From Chrysomallon squamiferum (lineage: Eukaryota; Mollusca; Gastropoda; Neomphalida; Peltospiridae), in assembly GCA_012295275.1 (NCBI GenBank), contig CM022678.1, forward strand, positions 11,125,282 through 11,189,281: DNA of 64,000 nucleotides. The letters are read 5' to 3'. This document shows positions 13,000 through 26,059 of this stretch, piece by piece (position 1 is the stretch's first letter; each line of letters starts with the position of its first letter). The position numbers were made by a program, and so were the translations under genes. The notes under the pieces were generated by a model. That model did not search any database and had not been told where the DNA came from. It saw nothing but the letters and a program-made list of their open reading frames with translations.

Positions 13000-14280
13000 G
13001 ATTATAGAGATTAAAAAATGTTAAATAAAACATGTCAGTTGGAACACTGACATATTACAGTGGTTTAGATTAAAACACCAGAACATTCACACATTATAGT
13101 ATTGTAGAAGAATGATTTTATAATAACTGAAACTCATGAAGAATTAGATAAATAAATAAATATATATATGTAATGTCTTCTTTATTGGAACAGTATTTCT
13201 TGTTGCAGTGGCTAAGATTTGTATATGATTACGGATTAGATTAGAAAAATGTTAAATAAAATGACTTTTGGAACATGTACACATTATAGTGGTTTGGAAA
13301 AATATTCTTTTAATAGCAGTAACTCGATAAATATATTAAAAAAATATATATAAAATGTTTTTGTTGGAATATATACATTGTGTAGTCATTTAGATAAATA
13401 TATTCAAAAAATATAAATAAAATTTCTTTATTGGAACATTTACCGGTCATAGTGAATTAGACTTACAAAGGCATAGTCATTTAAAAAAAAAAACTTCATT
13501 TAATGAAATGTGTTTATAGGAACATGTACACATTTAGTAGTGGCTTGGGTTACAAAGAGAGAATAAAGAAATAAAGAAACATTACATAAGATGTGGGTTT
13601 TTTTAAATTATTCACATGGAAAATAATCACTTTTAACAGTAGCTGAGGTTTGTATAGGATTTGAAACATTAAATAAAATTTGTCTTTATTGGAACATTTG
13701 AATATTTTATAGTGGGTTAGATAGGAAAGATTTAAAAAAAAAATGTATTTAAATAAAATTTGTCTTTATAGGAACATTTGAACATTTTATAGTGGTTTAA
13801 GATAAGAAAGATTAAAATAAATGTATCAAATAAAATTCGACTTTATTAGAACATTCGACATGGCTGAAATTACATAACATTAGAAAGACAAGAAAACACT
13901 TGGAAAAAATAAATAAATGTATTGGAAAACATTCACATTGGAGCATCCCACTTTTTATAATGGTTGTTATTTGTTTTGTTGCATTAAAAAGATTTATAAA
14001 CAAATCAATAACGTAAATTAAAAAAAAAAACAATAAATAAATAAAATATTTGTTTATTGTAACATTTGCTTGTTTTATGGTGGCCTAGTAATGTATAGGA
14101 CTGGAAAGAATTAAAGAATATATAAAAAAAACAACAACTAAAAAACATTAAATAAAATATTTGTTTATTGTAACATTTGCACATTTTATGTTGGCCTAGT
14201 AATGTATAGGACTGGAAAGAATTAAAGAATAAAAAAAACAACAACAACAACAACAACTAAAAAGCATTAAATAAATTGTG
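13000..14280. repeat. Degenerate tandem repeat, units of roughly 60-120 bp
   Basis: Repeated phrases are TAAATAAAATTTGTCTTTAT, GGAACATTTG, CATTTTATAGTGG and GAAAGATTAAA. The copies at about 14035-14275 are nearly identical, with a period near 118 bp. Older copies to the left are diverged. Confidence 0.75.
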
Positions 14281-14680
14281 TGTTTATCAGACAAATCTTA
14301 CACTACTAAACAATTTTAAACTGTAACCACTTCAGACTGTAACATATCAAACCTGTAACTGAAGTGTAGACATACACTTCAGTGTGCAGAACTGAAGTCT
14401 TGTAGGTTGGTGGATCAAATCTCTACAACATCCATTACAGTTATTTTAGTTAATGTCAGTGCTTTCAGCTAATTTACAACTGTGGTATGTTTTAGTATGC
14501 AAAAAAGTAGATAATGGTATCTTGCTGATAAGCAGTAAAAGATGTTTCACTGTGGAACATCAGGTTTCACCTCAGTTGTTGTAAACATTCATATTTAATA
14601 ACAGTTAATAATAAAATGTTCCATTTTGATTCTTCTTTGATAATTTTTCAGAGATTGTCTTTTTTTTCTTTATTTTTTGT

Positions 14681-14713
<33 letters not shown>

Positions 14714-15712
14714 GTTATTGTTTTGTTTTTATTTTTTTATTTTGTTTCAGTGCAATAATTTTTTTTTTTTTTTTTCATTTGATCATTTAAATTAGCCTTT
14801 ATTTGTATTCTGTCCTGGAAGAATTCCTATTATTTGAAATGCTCCATTTATTGTTATTATTATTATTATTATTATTATTAATATTATTAAAATGAAATAT
14901 TGTTCTATAAACATTTGTTTCTGAAAGAGAAGTTTGGTTACATGATGTGGGATCATCACTAATCACATCACTAATTGATTGATTTGCACTGTGTAAGTGA
15001 ATTACCTAACCAAGTTTTCTACGTCTTAGTAATTGTGTTAGTTGTGTGTCTAATGATGTCACAAAGTGTGTTGATGCCAGTGTAGGTGCTGTTGTTGTCT
15101 AGTCATTCAGGTAGAATCATTCCCTAACCATCTGATAAATCTTCGTTTCCGGGGCAGGTCCAGTCTGTTGTCAGGGGTTGTCAGTCAGTTGGTTTAATGT
15201 TTCAATTTGCGTTAACCTCTTTTGTTACCACTGATAGGTTCTACGAGTGTAAGTAGTCTCTCCGGTGACTTTTTCCTGCCCAAACTGTGCTCTTAAGCTG
15301 ACCTATGGGAAATCGGAAGTGAACAGGAAGTGGTGTATAATGACAAGTTTTTAAATCATTAAACTGTGGGACAGAGTTTGTAAAATGAATGTGGTCGTTA
15401 ACGAATTAATTCCAACGAAGAACTGAGAAGTGAATACTGCAGCTGATGAAAAGTTACTGAAAATAAAGAAAAAGAAAAACCAGTGCAGTTGTTGTGGGAG
15501 ATAAGTAAAGATACATAAACAGAGAGATTTCTCTCTTCCTTCCACCCTCTTGAAAGTCCTGTGATTGCTCATCATGGAACATTCCAGCTGACTGAGGAAT
15601 TTGTGTGAGTACAGAGAACATGTGGCCCCCATCTCTGTGTGTAATCCAAACCCGCGCTATTAATAGACTGGCTGCAGTGGGGGATGGGGTTTGATTCTCC
15701 CCATGTCCTGCT

Positions 15713-15736
15713 GTTGCTGCTGCTGCTGCTGCTGAC
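15713..15736 (+). repeat. (CTG)n triplet run upstream of cassette exon
   Basis: CTGTTG followed by about six CTG units, with more TGCTGG after it, roughly 95 bases before the 15831 exon. CUG/YGCY clusters are known binding sites of Muscleblind-type splicing factors. A role here is inference. Confidence 0.8.
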
Positions 15737-15830
15737 TGCTGGTGCTGGCAATTGCAGGCCGGTTGCCAGAGAAAGTGCTGCGCCGGGTGAAGAAAGTGAT
15801 TGCAGTGTTGAGACAGCCGCCTGCCTCTAG

Positions 15831-15929
15831 CCTGGCAGTGGAGAGATGCGTGTGGATGTACTCGGGGCTTTCAAAGAATGGGGAGACATGCCCACCTCCG
15901 ACTCAAACAAGCGTGACCGTACCCGCAAG
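15831..15929 (+). CDS. CLK: Probable CLK cassette exon (33 codons) or alternative start exon
   Basis: The acceptor CCGCCTGCCTCTAG precedes 99 bases that are open in phase 0 and end at CGCAAG, then GTAGGT, a strong donor. The length is exactly 33 codons, and both ends are phase 0, matching the exon before (ends at 5110) and after (starts at 21769). The peptide begins PGSGEMRVDVLGAFKEWGD and ends NKRDRTRK. Its base composition is coding-like, unlike the intron. It also holds an ATG at 15846 with in-frame stop TAG at 15828-15830 just outside the exon, so it could instead serve as an alternative first coding exon that omits the RS domain. No homology recognised; support is splice sites, frame and phase only. 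Confidence 0.55.
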
Positions 15930-16418
15930 GTAGGTGCTCGTCTGGACACGCCCCGTTTCTTTCAAAAGTCTCACGTTTTGTTTTTTATTAACGGTTTTAT
16001 AAAAAAAAAAAAAAAAAAAGTTTTCTTGTAATGGTTTTAAAAAGTTTTTTCTTGTAACTTGGTAAAGTTTTCAGATAGCATTTCTTAGCTCTGCTAATAT
16101 CATCATGTCAGTTCTTAAGATGTTGATAATGTTGTTGTTTTAAACTTTTTAAAGTAATTATAATTTATATGTTTATAAAGGCAACTTGTTCCTCTGTATA
16201 GTTTTTTTAGTTTTTTTTATGGAAATAGAAAATATATTAAAAACTGAGATCAGTATCAGTAGTTTACATTGGAAAATAATTTATTATTAATGAAAGCTCT
16301 ATGTTTATCTCATCTACTGTTTGTAATTTTAAAAATATATTTATGTCTTAACTGTATTTATTTATTCCATTTTATCTTTATTATTATTTTATCAAATTTA
16401 AAATGTTTTTATTCAGGT

Positions 16419-16449
<31 letters not shown>

Positions 16450-17426
16450 TTTTAACTAATAGTTAATTACAAAAAAAAATCTCAAAGTTAAATCTTTTCT
16501 TCAGTTTAAAAATAAATATTCATTTCTCACTGAACTCTTAGAAATTCTGCAACTCCTAATGTGTCTGTCTGTCTGTCTGTGTATGTGTGTGTATTATATG
16601 CACGAATGAGATAGAGAGATAGAGTAATTTTCTACTTTATTCTTACTTAATATGAAGACAGAGGAGATTAAAATCAGGTTGTAGATGTGACTGTACATGT
16701 GTGCTATGTTTTATTCATACACTGAGTAAACATTTGTTATTCCTGACTTATAATCTGATACATCAGAAGTAGTCCAGTCAGACACACGAGTTTCATTCCA
16801 AGCACACTGGGAGTATAGATTTTCATCCTAGTAATTTTACTTTATTTTTCTTAAGTGCTGTCTATGTTAGTGATAGTTAGTGTTAGTGAACTACCATTTG
16901 GTACATATCAGAGAATTGGTTTTACAGTGTATTTTAAATTAATAAAGTTCGGTAATGTTTGTTGTTATTTAGGATTGCAGAACACTAATTCTAATAGTGT
17001 TTGGGTTTGGTGTTTTTATTTATTTACTTTTTTTTTGATATATTTTCTTCTTTTTGATTTTTCATTCTATTTTAAATTAACAAAATTTGTTAATATCTGT
17101 AATCATTTTGAACATACAGTAGTGTTTGTTTTTTCCTTCTATTTTGTGAGTTGTTTTTAGTATATTTTTAGTATGTGTATTCAAATCATAACACAATTAA
17201 AGATGGTGGATATAAACCAGTAGAAATGTGGCAGCTACTTGAAGTGTAGGAAATGGTTGTGGTAACCTGAATTTCTTTTTTGTACACCTTTCTCTGTTTT
17301 AACACTGAAATCGAGAAATAACAAATTATAATCTGAACGTGCTTGGAGAATAAGAAAAGCAGTTATTTTCTAGTTTGTAAATTGAGTGATGAAATTTAGG
17401 AAATAACAAGTGATCATCTGGCAAGC

Positions 17427-17480
<54 letters not shown>
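17427..17480. repeat. (CA)n microsatellite
   Basis: About 26 perfect CA units. Confidence 0.95.
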
Positions 17481-17484
<4 letters not shown>

Positions 17485-17667
17485 GAGAAAGCTGACTACA
17501 CTGATGTATTTGCTGTGTGGAGTACTGCCGTGAAGCTCTGTGTTTGTGGTGTAGGAGATAAACCAAGTTGTTAAGTTTCTTGTGTTTCTCCTGCTATAAT
17601 TAGCCGTGTCTGATTTTTTTTGTTTTTCCTTAACTGAATCTTTATACTTAATGGATCATTTGCTTTT

Positions 17668-18551
17668 CTCAACAGACTGGATTTATGTAGACTTGTAAAC
17701 TGGATACATGTAGACATGTAAACTGGATTTATGTAGACTGGTAAACTGGATTTATGTAGACTGGTAGACTGGATTTATGTAGACTGGTAAACTGGATTTA
17801 TGTAGACTGGTAGACTGGATTTATGTAGACTGGAAAACTGGATTTATGTAGACTTGTAAACTGGATATATGTAGACTTGTAAACTGGATATATGTAGACT
17901 TGTAAACTGGATTTATGTAGACTTGTAAACTGGATTTATGTAGACTTGTAAACTGGATATATGTAGACTGGTAGACTGGATATACATAGACTGGTAAACT
18001 GGATATATATAGACTGGTAGACTTGTAAACTGGATTTATGTAGACTGGTAAACTGGATATAATGTAGACTTGTAAACTGGATATATGTAGACTTGTAAAC
18101 TGGATATAAGTAGACTGGTAAACTGGATATATGTAGACTTGAAAACTGGATATAATGTAGACTTGTAAACTGGATATATGTAGACTTGTAAACTGGATAT
18201 AAGTAGACTGGTAAACTGGATATAAGTAGACTTGTAAACTGGATATATGTAGACTTGTAAACTGGATATAATGTAGACTTGTAAACTGGATATAATGTAG
18301 ACTTGTAAACTGGATATATGTAGACTTGTAAACTGGATATATGTAGACTGGTAAACTGGATTTATGTAGACTGGTAAACTGGATATATGTAGACTGGTAA
18401 ACTGGATATATGTAGACTGGTAAACTGGATATAATGTAGACTGGTAAACTGGATATATGTAGACTGGTAAACTGGATATATGTTGACTGGTAAACTGGAT
18501 ATATGTAGACTGGTACACTGGATATATGTAGACTTGTAAACTGGATTTATC
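17668..18551. repeat. 23-bp minisatellite, about 38 copies
   Basis: The unit is GTAGACTGGTAAACTGGATA plus TAT, with CTTG for CTGG, TTTAT for TATAT and one-base indels as common variants. Because 23 is not a multiple of three, the minus-strand open frame through it repeats every 23 residues. That frame is a by-product of the array, not a gene. Confidence 0.95.
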
Positions 18552-19247
18552 AACTTGTGAATAAGCCACATAGGCCTGTAGATATCAATCATGGATGGTG
18601 AATACTTGATATAGATACATAATGTAGAACACTTGTAAACATGATGGATATGTCAAATTTTGTAAACAAAAAGGATATCATATTAGGCCTTACAGTATAT
18701 TAGCTATATCACGAACAGTGGATACTTGATATAAATAAACAATATCATGACATAAAACCCAGTAGATAATATTTTGTAAATTTAAACACTATTTCGTGTA
18801 AATCAGGTGTTGAAATAAATCATGATCAGTTTGTAAACAGCTGGTATGTAGTACAAAGGCTGGTAAATATGGGGGATATAACATACGAGCTTACTGAATA
18901 TTTGAACCTTCTGTTGACCCAGTTTCATCCATTTTATTTTATTTTATTTTATGTTATGTTTTCTTTTCATTTGGTTATTGAAAACACAAATCTGATAACC
19001 TCATTTCATGTTTTGGCTGAAATATATTTGAAGATTTCAACACTTGAGCGTTAAGATAAGGCGTGTGTTGTAAAACTCGAAGTTATCTAGAACACACGAA
19101 GAAATGAGATTGTTACCCAAAAATCAGCCACGATTCTATTTATAGTTAATGCAATATAAATTATCTGATATTTGGATTCAAGTTTAAAGATAACATTTTG
19201 AAATGAATTTAAAATAAACACCTGAATAACCTACCTCTTCTCATACA

Positions 19248-19251
<4 letters not shown>

Positions 19252-19282
<31 letters not shown>
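19252..19282. repeat. (CA)n then (TA)n
   Basis: Short CA run passing into ATATAT, with further scattered CA runs to 19760. Confidence 0.9.
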
Positions 19283-19289
<7 letters not shown>

Positions 19290-20076
19290 CACACAGAGAT
19301 ATTCATTCATACATATATGCATTTTCAAACACACACAAACACACACACTCGCATACACAAATACAAACCAACACTATCATAACAACACACATAGGTTTTT
19401 TTATGCAGATGAACACAGTTCTAAATACAGCACACACACACAACACTGATGATGTTCTGAGTTTACAGACATTCTTCAGGTCTGTATACCTAGCAGCGCC
19501 TACAATCCTGGCACTCATCCATCCTTCTGCTGTAAAGGTCATGTGCTTCGGTGTTGGTATCTGGTTACTTCAAGAATTCCGTAATACAGCAGCCATTATG
19601 TCAGTAGATCTTCTTTCCAAAGTCTATAAACTACAGATCTTTATTCGTTTAATATATACACACTAAAACTATGCTTCAGATATATTGAATTACACACACA
19701 CACACACACACACAGACAGATATAAAGACACAAACACATCCACACACACACATATATAAAATTTACATTTTTTCATCTTCTCCATAGTGAATTAAATATG
19801 AATCTAATAACTCGTAAAGATAGAGCTTTTGTGTGTGTGTGTGTGTGTGTGTCTGTGTTTGTTGTGTGTTTGTATGTGTTAATAAATAAAAATGACAGGT
19901 TATTTTATGTGTGCCAGTGAGCTCAAATATCTGGATGGTTGTTATTGTGTTTAATTATTTTTGTATTTGCTTTTTTCATACACATGGAAATTATAAATTC
20001 ATGACAAGTTATTTTCTCTGCAGGTTTTTAATTTGAAGATTTCCCTGAAGATTTGTTTGACAGTTTGATTCTTAGA

Positions 20077-20211
<135 letters not shown>

Positions 20212-20888
20212 TGTGCATGTGTGTGCGTGACTGAGTATTCAACCTGAAAATAATGTATTTTCTTTAACTTACTATTTTAGTAACGTTAGTAAACAAAGTA
20301 CACAGTTTGTTGTTTACCTGTCAGTTTGCATTACTTCTCTGCAGATTAAAACATTAAAGTAGTTTTTGTCTTGATAATCCTAGTTCACTGATTCACTTCT
20401 CAGTTTCAGGACCCAAGGGTCACAAGATCAATACTTATTGTCTACCACTGACTAGTTTTTATTTTATTTTATCTTTTTTGTTGTTGATGTTGTTATTATT
20501 ATTATTATTATTATTCTTATTGTTATTGCTATTATTGTTATTATTAATTTTATTATTATTATTAAATCTTATTTATTATTAATATTACTACTTCAGTTAT
20601 TTTTATTATGATTGTTTTGTTTTTTTTTTTTTTTATTATTATTATTATTCTGTTCTATTCTGTTATGTTCTTTTTTTATTTTATTACTGATAATTTCCCA
20701 TTCTGCTTTGTTCCCCAGAAATAGTGTGTCAAAGTGTATGGTATGTGTTTTCCTGTCATCTTCTTGTTAAAACTCAAATTGACGTTTTTCCCTTTGTTTT
20801 GCTCCGTTGTATTGTGAGGTGGACAGAAGATCACTGGGATGAATTTGATTTACTTGTTTGGATTGTTTTCATTGTTTTGTTTTTTACA

Positions 20889-20944
20889 TGGATGGATAGG
20901 TGGGTTGATGGATGGATGGATGGAAGGATGGATGGATGAATGAA
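20889..20944. repeat. (GGAT)n repeat
   Basis: GGATGGATAGGTGGGTTGAT followed by GGATGGAT units. Confidence 0.9.
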
Positions 20945-21033
20945 TGGTACATACATCTGTAAAGTTTCCCTGTCTATAAAAAGTGTTTTAAAAATGCATG
21001 TTATATTCTCATTTGGCTTTTCTAAAAATGTAT

Positions 21034-21064
<31 letters not shown>

Positions 21065-21768
21065 TTAGTTGATTCTTGGTTGCAGGTATCGGTTATGAAG
21101 AAGTATGAAAGTTGACTTTAATGATATTTAGGAGTTAGGTTTTAGGTTTAATAAGATAAGGGTGCAAATTTTGTTGTTGTTGTTGTTGTACTGTTTGCTT
21201 GTTGTAGGAGTTGCTGACTTTCTTGATTTTTACTGCTTGGTTTAAAATCAAACTAAGAAATAAAATAAATACAAAAACAAAAACAAAAATTAAACGATAA
21301 AAAAAAGAAAAAAATTAGATATTTAAAATAAATTTACCAAAATCAAAAAAAACCATACAGCTCATAACAAAAAATAAAAAAAACTGAAAAAGATTTTTTT
21401 TCAATTTTTTATTTTTTCAATTTTTATTATTATTATTATTGTTATTTTTTTTATATATTCTTTTTTATTCTTTTTTTTTTTTTTTTTTTTTTCTATTTCC
21501 ATAACATTTGTCTGCTTTTTTAGTTTGTTAATTTACTTGGTGACTATTTGATAAACATTTTTGCTATCACACAATCTTACATCGCCTTGCCTCCCATTTA
21601 CTATCTCCCTATGTGCCGAACGCATCGACACGATCACCACGTTCGAAAAAATACCGTTGCCATTGCACCATCTTTGCTGCTATTTGATTGGCTGTCGACT
21701 GGCTGGCTGGCTGACTGATTCTGATTGGTTGATTGAAACTTGTGCTGACCAATGGCGTCGGGTTACAG

Positions 21769-21859
21769 AACCAGGAAGGAAATGAACGGGCGCCAAGCGT
21801 TGCAGACGACGAAGAGGGTCACCTGATCTATCGTCATGGAGATCTACTGCAAGCTAGAT
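21769..21859 (+). CDS. CLK: CLK exon: linker and start of kinase region (EGHLIY)
   Basis: Encodes residues 127-156 plus one base of Tyr157: NQEGNERAPSVADDEEGHLI, then YRHGDLLQAR. DDEEGHLIY is the conserved acidic motif that begins the CLK catalytic region. The frame is forced by the next exon (T+AT = Tyr, giving RYEIVSTLGEG). The acceptor is TTACAG; a second AG six bases later (CCAG at 21774) would also keep the frame and drop Asn-Gln. The donor is GTACAA. Confidence 0.9.
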
Positions 21860-22215
21860 GTACAAACTGTTTTCGTAATGTTTAGTCTAGGCTATATTCA
21901 CTTTTACTTAATGTATATTTAATTTGTTAATGTGTATGTGTCAGTTTATATATATATGTGTATATATATATATATACCATGCATTTATTTACGTATATAT
22001 ATATGCATCAGTTTTCAAAATTGATGCTTATTTTTGATTTTGGGATGTTTTTTTTTTTTTTTTTTTATCAAACGTGTCAGTTTGAAGTACACATTAATTA
22101 AGCAATCAAGAAATACTTAGTCACCATTGTATTAAAATTCATGTTCACACACAGACAGACACACAGACAGACACACATACATACATACATATGCTTATAT
22201 ATATTTTTTTTTCTT

Positions 22216-22246
<31 letters not shown>

Positions 22247-23353
22247 CCTCTGTCAATTTTATGTACATTTTATGCAATGTTTTCTTCAATCCTTTGATTA
22301 AATTAATATTTTAATTCATATTTTATTAAGTATTTTGGCAGCAATTAATAATAATAATAAATTCTGTTAATTTGATAGAATGATTCAGATTCTTAAAACA
22401 TTTATTTGTTATGCTTTGGATAACAAGTGTTGCTTAAAAAGTGCAGAAATACATTTTATTTCATTCCGAAAGAAAAGACCGATTAGATTCAGATTAAAAC
22501 TATAAAATTAAATTCAAGTCTGGTTTTAAAAAAGAATAAAGTTAAAATGTACTTGAAAGCATTATTTGGTAAAAAATATATCAACCAATATTCAGGTTTG
22601 GCCTTTTTTTTAAAATAAAATAAAATAAAAATAAAAATAAATTAAACAAGGCACAGTTCATTTATTAATATTAGAAATGGTTTGTTTAATTAAAATTTAA
22701 AACGTTCTTTCTCGTGCCACATAGGCTATGCTTTTAATGATTGTGTGTGCCACACAAGTTTCTATTTTACATTTTCTTGGTGGCAAATGATTTTAATTCT
22801 GCCAATATTAACTGACAACATGTGCATGTTTTTGTATCATTCAAAAATGCTTCTTTTGGTTGTTTTTTTTTTTTCAAAATTACTTTTAAAAAAAGAAAAA
22901 CTTTGCAAAAGGTGGCAGAAGTGACCATTTGATATGAAAAACAAAATTAGTAAAAAAATAATAAATAATAATAATAATAATAATATATCCAGACAATAAA
23001 TTTCGTAATTATTTTTAGAACTGTTATTTAAAAAAAATAAAAAAAATAATAAAAATTAATAATTGCATTTGTTGCTGTTTATCAATATTTAAAAAAAAAA
23101 AAAAATTAACTGCAGATTGATTGTTCTGTTACGAAAATGGTCACTTTTAAAATGACCCTCATCATTTTTCACAACACTTTTCACACATTTTCAATGAACA
23201 TTAATGTTGTTGTTGTTGTTGCTATGGTGACATATGACAAGAAAACTGATATGTAATTATTTCTGGTTGACTGCTAACCACCACCATCTTGTTATCTTGT
23301 AGGGGTTTGTTGCCATGGCAAAGACTATGACCATGCTTGTTTTTCTTTTGCAG
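21860..23353 (+). other. CLK intron
   Basis: 1.5 kb, AT-rich with long T runs (22050-22065, 22218-22246) and ATA/CATA repeats. It ends in TTTTCTTTTGCAG. No exon seen inside. Confidence 0.85.
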
Positions 23354-23420
23354 ATGAAATTGTCTCGACTTTAGGGGAAGGAACTTTTGGAAAAGTTGTG
23401 GAATGCAAAGATTTACAAAG
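23354..23420 (+). CDS. CLK: CLK exon: glycine-rich ATP loop
   Basis: 67 bases encoding EIVSTLGEGTFGKVVECKDL plus the split residue 179 (AG+T = Ser). The GEGTFGKV loop (164-171) matches the GxGxxGxV consensus. The flanking IVSTLGEGTFG is typical of CLKs. The acceptor is TTTTCTTTTGCAG and the donor is AAAG, then GTGGGT. Confidence 0.95.
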
Positions 23421-23857
23421 GTGGGTAACACAATCCTTTGTTGTTGTTGTTGTTGTTGTTGTTGTTTTGCTTTTACAGGAAAGGTTTGTGTGTTGAAAAC
23501 ACTTTTTATGTTTTTGCGATTTGATGTTTGAAAATAGCTTTGTTTTTTGTATTGAGTTTGTAAATATTTTTATGCTTTAATGCCACGTTAGTGGTAGATT
23601 TAGAAGAAGATCTGGAAGGCTTACTGATTAAATGTAGACTACTTAGAGGAACTGGTTCATAAGATCAGTTAAAGAAGTAGGTTAATTATCTACATGAAAG
23701 CATTTGTAGAATACAAAGATGAAAAAACATGTAGGTTACAGGATTGATCCTTGTTACAGTCACAGAATGGCTAGCATGAGTTCTAAACTACCTTGTCAAA
23801 AATCAAACATTTTTCTTTTCTTTCAATAAGAAATTGTTTTTCTTCAAGTTCTGTCTT

Positions 23858-24035
<178 letters not shown>

Positions 24036-25289
24036 AACCCTTTCAGAGCCAAATATTTTCAAGATGTGAACATTGACACATTTAACAGTGATGCAGAACC
24101 ATCAGGAAAGTGAAATGTTAGTGCTTGACTCGAACTAGTACGTTATGTCGAGATTTCTCGCCAGTGGCATCAAAAGGGTTAAAAAAGATTTAATTGTTTG
24201 TACTAAGCATATAAATAATGTGTGTTTTTTTTCTGTTGGACATCATCACAGTTTTCTGTTAAATATGACATCTGCATTTCTTGTTATTTGGATAAATATT
24301 AAGTGATAAGCATATCATTATATTAATTTGGTATTAGTTTGTGTTTTTTTTGGTTCCTTTTGTTTTGGTTTTTGGATCTAAATAGTAGATGTTTGTGATG
24401 GTTTATGGATCTCAGTTTGTTCAGTGACAGGATTTTGTATTGAACCTATTTGTTTGTCGTTTATCAGCTACTTAATGAACTAACCAAGTGGGTGACTTGG
24501 ACTCTGAGACAAAGACAAGTTAACGTGGATATTGTGTGTCACCAGACTTGTCACCCTTCATCATCACCTGTCTTGTCAGTGACAGCTGATTGTCTCTGTG
24601 TTGGTGTTGTGTTTCTCTAGACAGTAATTTCTTTGATCAGTTGGGTGTCAGTGTTGATGTATAAAGATGTAGGTTAGTCTGTTTAGATAAGATGAACTAG
24701 TTTGCAGACACCAGTTAGGTCATATTTGTATAACATGGATATCAGAAATATTAATGATTTACTTCTTTTTTATATAAAATTTATACATCATCTTTCAGAA
24801 TCTGACTCCTGTGTATTCCTTTTCTTCACAAATAAATAAATAAATAAATAAATAAGAGGGAGATTAAAGTTAAAATCTTATTCTATTCAGTTTCGATGCA
24901 GTTTTTAACCATTGCCCCAGAACATAATATCGTTCAACAATCTTTTGCTTCATTTAACTGGAACATTTTGTCCATCTTTCTAACCCCTAGGTTATCAAAT
25001 ACCATGTTTTACTGTTCATGTGAAGGTACTTTTTTTTATTAAAAAGCTAATGAGAACAGCTCATTGGAATCCTGAGGTATTCACTTGACTTGGTGATTTA
25101 TGACTGAAAGTAACAGTAACCATTTGTCATTAAATACTGAACCTTTCTGTGGTGTGTCTCCTGAGTTTTTGTAATGCAGCAGTTATTTTGAAGTTGGGTA
25201 GATTTGACTAATGAGTTGTTTTTATATCATTAAATGTGTTACATTATACATATTTGAATGTGTTTTGTAATGTTTTGTGGTTTAGAGGT

Positions 25290-25815
25290 GTGGTCATGGT
25301 TTGTGGATCTGAGTGTGTTTGTGATGATTTCTGGATCTGAGAGTGTTTGTGATGGTTCCCTGTGTTTGTGATGGTTCACTTGATATGTTTTGATGGTTTG
25401 TGGATAAGTGTGTTTGTGATGGTTTATGGATCTGAGTGTGTTTGTGATGGTTCATGGATCTGAGTGTGTTTGTGATGATTTCTGGATCTGAGTGTGTTTG
25501 TGATGGTTTGTGGATCTCAGTGTGTTTGTGATGATTCATGGATCTCAGTGTGTTTGTGATGGTTTGTGGATCTGAGTGTGTTTGTGATGGTTCGTGGATC
25601 TGAGTGTGTTTGTGATGGTTCATGGATCCGAGAGTGTTTGTGATGGTTCGTGGATCTGAGTGTGTTTGTGATGGTTCGTGGATCTGAGTGTGTTTGTGAT
25701 GGTTCGTGGATCTGAGTGTGTTTGTGATGGTTCGTGGATCTGAGTGTGTTTGTGATGGTTCATGGATCTCAGTGTGTTTGTGATAATTCATGGATCTCAG
25801 TGTTGTGATGGTTCG
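25290..25815. repeat. 28-bp minisatellite
   Basis: The unit is GTTCGTGGATCTGAGTGTGT plus TTGTGATG, about 18 copies. It gives a spurious minus-strand open frame with a 28-residue period. Confidence 0.95.
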
Positions 25816-26059
25816 TGGTTGGCAGTGCAATGTTCAGTCCAGGGTGTAAGTAGGTACAAGTGGTCTAACCTCTGTCTCAGTGGTCAGCGCTATTATTAGT
25901 GTTAATAATCAGCAAGAGCTGTTTGAAGTCTCTGGAAGTAATTACCTGTCAACAAACGTCTGACATCTGGTCATTAATTTATTAGCAGTTGTCTCCATGG
26001 TAACTTGTTGCCTAGCAAGCAGATTTTCGTGGCAATCAGCAGTCACTCAGCAGCCCAGT

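Larger units (their letters stand above)
5111..15830 (+). other. CLK intron (large, upstream of cassette exon)
   Basis: About 10.7 kb without a supported exon. Contents: poly-T of about 39 (5179-5217); ATTTT pentamer repeats (6521-6586); GT runs (7539-7580, 8767-8798); CT run (9461-9518); minisatellites at 7785-7975, 10550-11390 and 13000-14280; CA run (11810-11854). A slightly GC-richer block at 8890-9110 remains unexplained. At about 15670-15705 a short GGGG/CCCC hairpin surrounds a tRNA-like TTTGATT loop. Confidence 0.7.

Noticed and set aside
15742-15933. 63-codon open frame overlapping the cassette exon
   Set aside because: It reaches the donor in phase 2, incompatible with the phase 0 exons that follow; the overlapping phase 0 frame fits.
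17668-18551. Possible CRISPR-like array
   Set aside because: Units are directly adjacent without unique spacers, and the genome is eukaryotic.
18036-18592. Minus-strand repeating open frames (177 and 76 codons)
   Set aside because: They are the translation of the 23-bp minisatellite, shifted frame by frame; no start context, no coding composition.
21687-21753. Three CCAAT-box sequences before the 21769 exon, as an internal promoter
   Set aside because: No in-frame ATG lies in the exon or just upstream (an in-frame TGA is at 21730), and the first Met downstream is inside the kinase hinge, so no functional kinase would result.
25294-25830. Minus-strand repeat protein of 178 residues
   Set aside because: A by-product of the 28-bp minisatellite; the peptide period equals the DNA unit times three.
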